Shown here: in pieces, positions 1 to 6,800 of the stretch
Layout of the letters: the number at the start of each line of letters is the position of its first letter
Numbering within the stretch: position 1 is the stretch's first letter
From: Microbacterium sp.
Lineage (GTDB): Bacteria > Actinomycetota > Actinomycetes > Actinomycetales > Microbacteriaceae
DNA: 64,000 bases
Assembly (NCBI GenBank): GCA_017306415.1
Contig: JAFKIL010000002.1
Coordinates: forward strand, 62,001 to 126,000
Direction: 5' to 3'
The notes under the pieces: generated by a model
Told to the model about the DNA's origin: nothing
The model's database searches: none
The model's input: only the letters and a program-made list of their open reading frames with translations
Position numbers and translations under genes: made by a program

Positions 1-195
1 CCGGTCGAGGATCTCGAGCCGCGAGGCGACGTAGGCGTCGTCCTCGTCGGCGCGCTCGAGGTCGAGGTGGTCGCCGGATGCCGCGATCTCGAGCCCGTCG
101 TAGCCCCACTCCGCGGCGCGGCGGGCGACCTCCTCGAAGGGCAGGTCGGCCCACTGGCCCGTGAACAGGGTGACGGGATGCGTCGACGCGGTCAT
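1..195 (-). CDS. Sugar phosphate isomerase/epimerase-like TIM barrel protein (N-terminal 65 aa, cut by window edge)
   Basis: Only the N-terminus lies in the window; the gene runs off base 1. The protein begins MTASTHPVTLFTGQWADLPF and continues with EEVARRAAEWGYDGLEIAASGDH, the first beta strand and helix typical of AP-endonuclease-2/xylose-isomerase-like TIM barrels (sugar phosphate isomerase/epimerase family). The ATG at 193-195 overlaps the stop of the preceding dehydrogenase gene by 4 bases (ATGA), so it is the fourth gene of a translationally coupled operon. The substrate cannot be told from sequence; pairing with Gfo/Idh/MocA dehydrogenases suggests sugar or inositol-type catabolism. 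Confidence 0.8.
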   Translation of the reverse strand, partial: MTASTHPVTLFTGQWADLPFEEVARRAAEWGYDGLEIAASGDHLDLERADEDDAYVASRLEILDR

Positions 196-1283
196 GGCTT
201 CTCCTCGTGGGGGGTGTCGATCCAGACGCCGCCTGCCGCGGCGGAGTCGAGGACGGCCTGCGTGAGCCGCGCGGCGCGCAGGCCGTCGGCGAAGGTCGGG
301 AGCCCCTCGGGCGCGGCCCCGCCGATGGCGGCGTACGCGTCGGCGACGAAGGCGGTGAAGGCGTCCTGGTAGCCCATCGGGTGCCCGGTCGGCACGATCG
401 AGAGACGCGCCGAGTCGGGGGCGTCGGACGCCGGATCGCGCAGCACGAGCTGCGATCCCTCGCGACGGCCGAGCCAGAGCTCCTCGGGCCGCTCCTGCGC
501 GAAGCGGATGCTCTGCGCGGTGCCGTGCAGCTCGAGCACCAGGCCATTCTTCCGGCCCGGCGCCAGCTGCGAGACGAGCAGCGTCCCGAGCGCGCCGTCG
601 TCGAGCTCGACGAGGAGCGCGACGATGTCCTCGTTGGCGACCGAGGCGCCGCCCCGGTCGGCGTAGACGGTCCGCGTGCGGGCCGTGAGCCGCGCGATGC
701 GCCGGCCGGTCACGAACTCGACGAGATCGCACAGGTGCGAGCCGATGTCGGCGAAGGCGCGGGATGCGCCGCCGGCGGCGGCATCCGTCCGCCAGTTGTG
801 GTCGTCGGCGTGCGAGAGCCAGTCCTGGAGGTAGGCGGCGTCGATCGTGAGGATCGTTCCCACCGCGCCCTCGGCGACGAGCGCCCGCGCCTGGCGCACC
901 ATCGGGTGGTAGCGGTACACGAACGGGACGGCGCCGACGACACCCGCGGCAGCAGCGGCGGCGACCATCCGCTCGGCGTCGGCGACCGTCGTCGCGAGCG
1001 GCTTCTCGCACACGACGTGGTGGCCGGCGGCGATGGCCGCGAGCGCGTGCTCGGCGTGCTGGGCGTTGGGGCTGCACACGTGCACGACGTCGAGGTCGGA
1101 TGCCGCGGCCAGCGCCGCCGCGTCGGCTTCGGCGCGGCCGACGCCCAGCTCGAGGGCTGCGGCGCGTCCCTTCTCCGGTGTCGAGCTCGCGAGCGCGACG
1201 AGCTCGCCGCGGGCCGCGCGGACCGCGCGGGTGTGCACCGCGCCCATGAAGCCGCCGCCGATGAAGCCGGCGCGGACTGTCAC
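192..1283 (-). CDS. Gfo/Idh/MocA family NAD(P)-dependent oxidoreductase
   Basis: 363 aa, starting at GTG 1283. The N-terminus RAGFIGGGFMGAVHTRAVRA is a Rossmann nucleotide-binding fold (GxGxxG-like), and the HHVVCEKPLATT segment near residue 90 carries the EKP motif whose Lys is catalytic in this family. The C-terminal half is the beta-sheet substrate domain. The start overlaps the stop of the upstream dehydrogenase by 4 bases (GTGA). It oxidises or reduces a sugar, inositol or a derivative; the precise substrate is not readable. It differs clearly from the other dehydrogenase of this operon, so the two probably act at different steps. Confidence 0.85.
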   Translation of the reverse strand: MTVRAGFIGGGFMGAVHTRAVRAARGELVALASSTPEKGRAAALELGVGRAEADAAALAAASDLDVVHVCSPNAQHAEHALAAIAAGHHVVCEKPLATTVADAERMVAAAAAAGVVGAVPFVYRYHPMVRQARALVAEGAVGTILTIDAAYLQDWLSHADDHNWRTDAAAGGASRAFADIGSHLCDLVEFVTGRRIARLTARTRTVYADRGGASVANEDIVALLVELDDGALGTLLVSQLAPGRKNGLVLELHGTAQSIRFAQERPEELWLGRREGSQLVLRDPASDAPDSARLSIVPTGHPMGYQDAFTAFVADAYAAIGGAAPEGLPTFADGLRAARLTQAVLDSAAAGGVWIDTPHEEKP

Positions 1284-2389
1284 AGCGTGGCCTCCCGCGG
1301 GTCGCGGTCCTCCGGGACGAGCGGGATCTCGCCGACCGTGCTCTCGACGCGCACCGTCTCGCCCGAGGCGGCGGCCTCGTCGATCGACACGAGGGTGTCC
1401 AGCACGTGGTAGCCGAGCGCGCCCGTGGCGATGTGCGGCTGACCGGAGCGGATGGCGCGGGCCATGTCGAGCACGCCGAGGCCGCGGCCGGCTTCGACGC
1501 CGACCGGCTCGATCGTGCGCCATTCCGGCTCGCGTCCGGCGCGCGTCAGCATCACCGGCCCGGCGAACGTGTTGGGGTCGGGGATGACCATCGTCGCCTC
1601 GGTGCCGGTGATCTCGACGACGCCGGTGCGCAGCAGGGGCGAGTCGAAGCTGAAGACGCTCTCGCTCACCGCCCCCGACTCGAACCGTGCGAGCGCCGCG
1701 ATGTACGTGGGGACCTCGACGGGGAACGGCGTGCCCTTGCGGTCGCCGACCTGAACGACGCGGGTCGCGCGCGACGTCGACCCGACGGCCGAGACGCGGT
1801 CCACCGCGCCGAAGACGTTGACGAGGGCGGTGATGTAGTACGGGCCCATGTCGAACAGCGGCCCTCCGCCCACGGCGAAGAGGAACTCCGGATTGGGGTG
1901 GAAGTCGTCCGGACCGGCGGTCTGCATGACGGTGTGCGCCGACAGGGGCGTGCCGATGTCGCCGCGCGCGATCGCCCGCCGGGCGGTCTGCACGCCGGGG
2001 CCGAGGACGGTGTCGGGCGCCACGCCGACGCGCAGCCCCGCGGCATCCGCCTCGGCGAGCAGCGCGCGGGCGGCGAGGCGGTCGGTCGCGATGGGCTTCT
2101 CCGACCACACGTTCTTGCCCGCGGCGATCGCCGCCGCGCTCACCTCGGCGTGGACCGCCGGGATGGTGAGGTTCACGACGATCTCGACATCGGGGTGGGC
2201 GAGCACGTCCGCGCTCGAGCCCGACGCGGGCACGCCGTGCTTCGCGGCCTGCGCTGCGGCGCGTTCGGCGTCGATGTCGCCGAGGATCACGACGCGCACG
2301 TCGGGGAAGCTCGAGAGGTTCTCGAGGTAGGTGTTGCTGATCATGCCGGTGCCGATGAAGCCGACGCCGACGGGTCCCGTCCCGGCCAT
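1280..2389 (-). CDS. Gfo/Idh/MocA family NAD(P)-dependent oxidoreductase
   Basis: 369 aa. The Rossmann motif VGFIGTGMISNTYLENL is at residues 8-24, and NVWSEKPIATDRLAA near residue 95 holds the catalytic EKP Lys. The start ATG at 2389 overlaps the stop of the upstream isomerase gene by one base (TGATG), and its own stop overlaps the next start by 4 bases. All four genes are therefore one coupled leftward transcript. This is the second dehydrogenase of the operon; alternating isomerase and dehydrogenase genes suggest a multi-step conversion of a sugar-like compound in the cytoplasm. The substrate is unknown. Confidence 0.85.
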   Translation of the reverse strand: MAGTGPVGVGFIGTGMISNTYLENLSSFPDVRVVILGDIDAERAAAQAAKHGVPASGSSADVLAHPDVEIVVNLTIPAVHAEVSAAAIAAGKNVWSEKPIATDRLAARALLAEADAAGLRVGVAPDTVLGPGVQTARRAIARGDIGTPLSAHTVMQTAGPDDFHPNPEFLFAVGGGPLFDMGPYYITALVNVFGAVDRVSAVGSTSRATRVVQVGDRKGTPFPVEVPTYIAALARFESGAVSESVFSFDSPLLRTGVVEITGTEATMVIPDPNTFAGPVMLTRAGREPEWRTIEPVGVEAGRGLGVLDMARAIRSGQPHIATGALGYHVLDTLVSIDEAAASGETVRVESTVGEIPLVPEDRDPREATL

Positions 2390-3174
2390 CAGCGGATCCC
2401 CCGTCCGGCGAGGTAGCGGACGCCCGCGTCGATGCCGGCGAAGATGTCGCCGTCGTAGACGTCGAACTCGAGCACCGCGTAGTCGAGGCTCTGGGCGGCA
2501 TCCAGCACCGCGTCCAACGGGACATCGCCGTCCCCGGCCGGCACCTGCCCCTGCGGCGCCGTGGCCGGGTCGGCGGTCGAGCCGTCCTTGACGTGGACGG
2601 CGACGAGGCGCGAGCCGAGCCGGTCGGCGAGAGCGGCCGCATCCTGGCCGCCGATGGCCGCCCAGTAGGCGTCGAGCTCGAGGACCACCGCATCGTCGAG
2701 GTGCGCGACCAGCACCTCGTAGCCGGTGACGCCGTCGAAGCTGTGCGCGAACTCGTGCGCGTGGTTGTGGTACCCGACGCGCAGGCCGTACGCGGCGGCC
2801 TCCACCGCCGCGGCGTTCAGCAGGTCGGCCGTGCGCGCGATCTCGTCACGGTCGGCCCAGCGCGCGGGCGGGACGAACGGGTCGATGACGACCTGCAGGC
2901 CGAGCTCCGCGGCGGCGGCGAACGTCTGCTCGCGCGTGGGAGCGGCGGCTCCCGACCCGAGCTGGTCGGACAGGAAGCCCGCGTGGCCCGTCGGCGCCGC
3001 GAGACCGGCGCCCTGCAGCGCGGCGGCCAGCTCGGGCACGCGGCGGACGAAGTCGAACGTCTCGACGTTGCGCAAGCCGAGTGCGGCGAGCCGGGCGAGG
3101 GTCGCCGCCGGATCGGCCGCGAGCGCGTCGCGGACCGAGTACAGCTGCACGGACATCAGGGGGGTGGACACCAT
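2389..3174 (-). CDS. Sugar phosphate isomerase/epimerase (xylose isomerase-like TIM barrel)
   Basis: 261 aa, first gene of the leftward operon. I chose ATG 3174 (MVSTPLMSVQLYSVRDAL) because GAGGAG lies at about 3177-3182; an internal Met at 3156 is an alternative. SVQLYSVRDAL, LGLRNVETFDF, VGYHNHAHEF (near residue 145) and VLELDAYWAAIGG are characteristic of TIM-barrel sugar isomerases/epimerases, with His and Glu residues that normally bind a divalent metal. A divergent TetR gene lies 97 bp away, and a palindrome between the two genes is the likely control point. Confidence 0.85.
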   Translation of the reverse strand: MVSTPLMSVQLYSVRDALAADPAATLARLAALGLRNVETFDFVRRVPELAAALQGAGLAAPTGHAGFLSDQLGSGAAAPTREQTFAAAAELGLQVVIDPFVPPARWADRDEIARTADLLNAAAVEAAAYGLRVGYHNHAHEFAHSFDGVTGYEVLVAHLDDAVVLELDAYWAAIGGQDAAALADRLGSRLVAVHVKDGSTADPATAPQGQVPAGDGDVPLDAVLDAAQSLDYAVLEFDVYDGDIFAGIDAGVRYLAGRGIR

Positions 3175-3220
3175 TGCTCCTCGTTCACGTCGATGCGATG
3201 ACGACAGGAGGCTAACACAG

Positions 3221-3242
3221 AAACAGACATAGCTGTCGGTTT
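3221..3242. promoter_or_regulatory. Candidate TetR operator between the sugar operon and its divergent regulator
   Basis: Inverted repeat AAACAGAC, 6-base spacer, GTCGGTTT (8-base arms, one mismatch) in the 97 bp between divergent genes. It sits over the -35 region of the TetR gene, whose -10 TAGGGT is at 3259-3264. It also lies upstream of the leftward operon. This fits autorepression plus repression of the operon, but the regulator-operator pairing is inferred from position only. Confidence 0.55.
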
Positions 3243-3271
3243 TTGTTCCTCGAGACGGTAGGGTCGACGCC

Positions 3272-3865
3272 ATGCCGAACTATCCGAAGGGCGAGCGGCG
3301 GCGCGCGCAGATCGTGCACGCCGCGTTCCAGGCGTTCGGCACGGTCGGGTACTGGAGCGCGAGCATGGTCCAGATCGCGGCGGACTGCGGGGTGTCGCGC
3401 GCGGGGCTCCTCCACCACTTCCCCACCAAGGAGGCGCTCCTCGAGGAGGTGCTCAAGGAGCGCGACCGCCTCGACTACGAGCAGTTCTTCCAGGGCGGCA
3501 CTTCCGACGACGGCCTCGACTACCTCGCCCGCACCGTGCGCCTCGTCGAGCACAACGCCGCGAACCCGGGCATCGTGAGCCTGTTCGCGGTGCTGTCGAC
3601 CGAGGCATCCGACCCCGCCCACCCGGCGCACGCATACTTCCGCGAGCGCTACGAACGCTCACGCGGCTGGATGCGGCGGGCCGTGCACGACCTCGCGGCG
3701 CGCGGCCTCCTGCGTCCGCACGTCGAGCCCGACGGCCTCGAGATCGACCTCTTCGCACTCATCGACGGGCTGCAGGTGCAGTGGCTGCTGCAGCCCGAGC
3801 GCGTCGACATGCCGGCGCGGCTGCGCGCGCGGCTGCGCGACATCCTCACCGTCGAGGTGCCGTAG
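3272..3865 (+). CDS. TetR/AcrR family transcriptional regulator
   Basis: 197 aa. The N-terminal helix-turn-helix (residues 8-55) reads RRAQIVHAAFQAFGTVGYWS, then VSRAGLLHHFPTKEALLEEV, the classical TetR recognition helix and following helix. The remainder is a helical ligand-binding domain. The start ATG at 3272 lies 7 bases after a TAGGGT hexamer (3259-3264) with no Shine-Dalgarno sequence, so the mRNA is probably leaderless. It is divergent from the isomerase/dehydrogenase operon and is its probable regulator. The ligand is unknown. Confidence 0.88.
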   Translation: MPNYPKGERRRAQIVHAAFQAFGTVGYWSASMVQIAADCGVSRAGLLHHFPTKEALLEEVLKERDRLDYEQFFQGGTSDDGLDYLARTVRLVEHNAANPGIVSLFAVLSTEASDPAHPAHAYFRERYERSRGWMRRAVHDLAARGLLRPHVEPDGLEIDLFALIDGLQVQWLLQPERVDMPARLRARLRDILTVEVP

Positions 3866-3884
3866 CGCCGTGCCGTAGCCCCCG

Positions 3885-4430
3885 TCAGCCGCCCGCGCGG
3901 GGGTTCAGGTCGGGGTGGAGCACGGTCACCAGCGAGTACGCGTCGCCGTCGGGGTCGGGGCCGCGCTCCTTGAACTCCGTGACGAGCGCGTACAGCCGCT
4001 CCTCGAGTTCCTCCTTGTGCGCGGCGTTGAGCCGGAGGCCCAGCCAGGACATCTGCACGGCCTCCGGATCGACGCCTCGCAGCTGCTGACGCACGGTCTC
4101 CATCAGCACGGAGGTCTGGTCGGGAACATACGTCCCCCACGACAGGCCGGTGGCGCGGTACGGCACCTCGCGCGCGCCCTGCGCACCCACCCGCTCCTCC
4201 TCTGCGACGAGGAATCCCGTCTGCACGAGCGTGCGGACGTGGTGCAGCATCGTGCCGGGGTTCACGCCGAGGAGCTCCGCGAGCTCCTTGTTGGTGCGTG
4301 CGTCGAACGCGCAGAGCCGCAGCACCCGCAGCCGCGTCGGCGAGCTCAGCGCACGCCCGCGCGCGAGGTCACGGGCATCCTCCTCGGCGTCGGCGACGGG
4401 CACCGGCGCGGCGTTCTCGGCGGGGCTCAT
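3885..4430 (-). CDS. ArsR-type winged-helix transcriptional regulator
   Basis: 181 aa from ATG 4430. A winged helix (about residues 25-100) reads LSSPTRLRVLRLCAFDARTN, then KELAELLGVNPGTMLHHVRT, as in ArsR/HTH_20 proteins. No metal-binding CxC motif is seen, so a drug or metabolite sensor is more likely than a metal sensor. The start is chosen because TACGAT (4437-4442) lies 6 bases before the ATG, giving a leaderless mRNA; an upstream ATG at 4457 is in frame but would bypass this promoter. It is divergent from an MFS exporter and the two share two identical-geometry palindromes. Confidence 0.85.
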   Translation of the reverse strand: MSPAENAAPVPVADAEEDARDLARGRALSSPTRLRVLRLCAFDARTNKELAELLGVNPGTMLHHVRTLVQTGFLVAEEERVGAQGAREVPYRATGLSWGTYVPDQTSVLMETVRQQLRGVDPEAVQMSWLGLRLNAAHKEELEERLYALVTEFKERGPDPDGDAYSLVTVLHPDLNPRAGG

Positions 4431-4449
4431 GACGACATCGTAGCGAGTG

Positions 4450-4465
4450 ATTGACATTCCTCAAT
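4450..4465. promoter_or_regulatory. ArsR-type operator 1 (ATTGA-N6-TCAAT)
   Basis: Perfect inverted repeat ATTGA, CATTCC, TCAAT. It overlaps the -35 boxes of both divergent genes: TTGACA at 4451-4456 for the rightward MFS gene (18-base spacer to GAGACT at 4475-4480), and TTGAGG (complement of 4459-4464) for the leftward regulator (16-base spacer to TACGAT). Occupancy would silence both promoters. Confidence 0.7.
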
Positions 4466-4481
4466 CGGTGGGTCGAGACTG

Positions 4482-4497
4482 ATTGACATGTCTCAAT
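4482..4497. promoter_or_regulatory. ArsR-type operator 2 (ATTGA-N6-TCAAT) over the MFS start codon
   Basis: A second copy, ATTGA, CATGTC, TCAAT, exactly 32 bases (about three helical turns) from operator 1. The ATG of the MFS gene (4488-4490) lies inside it. Identical half-sites and spacer in both copies make a dimer-binding site likely; helical phasing suggests cooperative binding. Confidence 0.7.
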
Positions 4498-5924
4498 CGG
4501 ATGCCTCTCCCGCCGACCGCCCGCTTGGCGGGCAGCCGCACACCGCGGCCGCCGCGGAGGTCACCGACGCCGCCGTCGCGGAGGCGCGGGTCGAGGCATC
4601 CCTCCCCGTCTCCCCCGGCGACGCCGCCGAGGCGACCGAGGCGGACCGCACTCCCGAGGCGACCCCGCCGGCGCCCAAGGGGTCGCTGTGGCACGACCGC
4701 AACTTCCTGACGATGTGGTCGGGGCAGGCTCTGAGCCAGTTCGGCGAGCAGATCTCGATGCTCGCGATCCCGGTCCTCGCGGTCGTGCTCCTGAACGCGA
4801 ACGAGTTCGAGGTCGGGGTGCTCAACGCGGCATCCGTCGCGGCGTTCCTCGTCGTGGGACTGCCGGCCGGCGCGTGGATCGACCGGATGCGCAAGCGCCA
4901 CGTCATGATCTGGGCCGACCTCGTGCGCGCCCTCGCCCTGGGGACGATTCCGCTCCTGTGGGAGCTCGGCGTGCTCCAGATCTGGCACCTCTACGCGGTG
5001 TCGCTCGTGATCGGCGTCGCGACGGTCTTCTTCGACGTGTCGTACCAGAGCATCATCCCGTCGCTCGTGCGCACGGGGCAGATCGCCGAGGCGAACGGGA
5101 AGCTGGAGTCGACGTCGCAGCTCGCGCACCTGGTCGGGCCGGCCTTCGCGGGCTGGCTCATCGGCATCCTCACCGCCCCCGTCGCGATGATCGTGACGGG
5201 GCTCACCTACCTCACGTCGTTCACGGCACTGCTGCTGACGCGCGACCACGAGCAGCGCCGCGCCCCCGAGGACCGAGCGCCGCTGCGCACCGAGATCGCC
5301 GAGGGGCTGCGGTGGGTGTTCGGGAACCCGCTCCTGCGCCGCATCGTCGGCACGACCGCGACGTCGAACGTCTTCAGCACCATCACCTACACGATGCTCC
5401 CGCTGTTCCTGCTGCGGGACCTCGGCTTCACGCCCGTCGGGTTGGGAACCGTCATGTCGCTGGGTGCCATCGGGGGACTGCTCGGCGCGATGGCCACGCC
5501 GCACATCGTGAAGGTCATCGGCGAGGCGCGGGCGATCCCGGTGAGCGCCATCGCGTTCAGCGTCATCTCGCTGTTCCTCCCGGTGGCCGCGATGATCCCC
5601 GCGTTCGCCTTCCCGCTGCTCGTCGTACAGGGGTTCGTGATGAGCTTCACGGTCCTGCTCTACAACATCACCCAGGTGACGTTCCGGCAGCGGATCACCC
5701 CGGCCCGCCTGCTCGGCCGCATGAACGCGTCCATCCGGTTCGTCGTGTGGGGGGTCATGCCGCTGGCGGCCCTCGCGGCCGGCGGGCTCGGCACATGGCT
5801 CGGCGTCGTCCCGACGCTCTGGATCGCGGCGGTGGGCTCGCTGTTCTCCGCCGTCTTCGTGGTCTTCGGGCCGTTCTGGGCCATCCGCGACCTCCCGGAC
5901 GCCGCGGAGGCCGCGGAGGCGTGA
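4488..5924 (+). CDS. MFS transporter, drug-efflux type
   Basis: 478 aa. A low-complexity Ala/Glu-rich N-terminal tail of about 65 residues precedes twelve predicted membrane segments; the first starts at NFLTMWSGQALSQFGEQISM, typical of the MFS_3/macrolide-efflux group. PAGAWIDRMRKRHVMIWADL is the loop 2-3 motif. Start ATG 4488 appears leaderless: GAGACT ends 7 bases upstream. Placement opposite an ArsR-type regulator with shared operators indicates an inducible efflux pump. The substrate is not determinable. Confidence 0.85.
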   Translation: MSQSDASPADRPLGGQPHTAAAAEVTDAAVAEARVEASLPVSPGDAAEATEADRTPEATPPAPKGSLWHDRNFLTMWSGQALSQFGEQISMLAIPVLAVVLLNANEFEVGVLNAASVAAFLVVGLPAGAWIDRMRKRHVMIWADLVRALALGTIPLLWELGVLQIWHLYAVSLVIGVATVFFDVSYQSIIPSLVRTGQIAEANGKLESTSQLAHLVGPAFAGWLIGILTAPVAMIVTGLTYLTSFTALLLTRDHEQRRAPEDRAPLRTEIAEGLRWVFGNPLLRRIVGTTATSNVFSTITYTMLPLFLLRDLGFTPVGLGTVMSLGAIGGLLGAMATPHIVKVIGEARAIPVSAIAFSVISLFLPVAAMIPAFAFPLLVVQGFVMSFTVLLYNITQVTFRQRITPARLLGRMNASIRFVVWGVMPLAALAAGGLGTWLGVVPTLWIAAVGSLFSAVFVVFGPFWAIRDLPDAAEAAEA

Positions 5925-5969
5925 CCCGGGCGGTGCGCGCGCGGCTTTGGGGCGCGTCCCCCCGGCCGC

Positions 5970-6707
5970 TCAGCCCCGGACGGAAAGAGAGCCGAAGGCA
6001 TCCTCCGTCGCGCCGGCGAGGGTGTCCGCGTCGATGCCGGCGGGGCAGTCGACGAAGGCGTAGTCCACCCAGCTCGTCTCGGCGAACGCGCGCACGATGA
6101 GGAAGCTCTGCCACTTCTCACCCGTGTCGCTGAACTCGTACGCGATGTGCGACTGCAGGAACTCCATGCGGCCCTTGCCGTCGTTGACGTCGAGCCACAC
6201 GGAGGACTGGTCGGTCGGCGTGACGGCCTTGAGAGCCGTGTTGTCGCGCATCCCGGCCACGTACGCGTCCACTGCCGCACGGGTCGCTGCGCCGTCGGTC
6301 GCGGTCGCCGTCGACGAGAAGTCCTCGCCGGCAGGGACGACGAGGTAGCACAAGGTGTCCCCGTCGGTGAAGTACTGCTCGGACGGATCCTCGGAGTCGT
6401 CCTCCCAGCCGTCAGCGACCGTCGCGTGGAACTGCGGAGCGGTTCTCACCGTCACATCGCGGTCCAGGGGGAGATCGCCCACGAGGTGACCGAGCGGGAC
6501 CTCCTCCGGCGCGGCGGGCATCGGCTTCGGGTCGGGGGCGGCCCGAGCGACCGCGGTCCCGAGCGCGGCGCCGACCCGGTACCCCGCGAAGGACCCGCCG
6601 ACGCCGAACACGATCATGGCGAGCAGTCCGGCGCCGATCCCGATCCATGCCCCGACGGACATGCGGTCGCGCAGAGGCTGATCCGTCGACGGCGTCGGTG
6701 CACTCAC
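5970..6707 (-). CDS. Membrane-anchored protein of unknown function
   Basis: 245 aa from GTG 6707, chosen for GAGAGG about 10 bases upstream; longer in-frame starts exist to 6749. One strong transmembrane segment (GAWIGIGAGLLAMIVFGVGG, about residues 18-45) is followed by a roughly 190-residue domain that is probably extracytoplasmic, with two cysteines (in DTLCYLVV and FVDCPAG) that could form a disulfide. I recognise no family. It stands alone, convergent with the MFS gene and downstream of putA. Confidence 0.65.
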   Translation of the reverse strand: MSAPTPSTDQPLRDRMSVGAWIGIGAGLLAMIVFGVGGSFAGYRVGAALGTAVARAAPDPKPMPAAPEEVPLGHLVGDLPLDRDVTVRTAPQFHATVADGWEDDSEDPSEQYFTDGDTLCYLVVPAGEDFSSTATATDGAATRAAVDAYVAGMRDNTALKAVTPTDQSSVWLDVNDGKGRMEFLQSHIAYEFSDTGEKWQSFLIVRAFAETSWVDYAFVDCPAGIDADTLAGATEDAFGSLSVRG

Positions 6708-6800
6708 GGTCTCATCCTCTCGCCGCCGCATCGCACGGCCGCAGCCCATTCTGGAGCCCGAGGGACTCCGCGCGCCAGCCCGGATCCGGCCCGACCCAGC

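Noticed and set aside
4430-4457. Longer start (ATG 4457) for the ArsR-type gene
   Set aside because: It would place the start upstream of the TACGAT promoter element that fits leaderless initiation at 4430.
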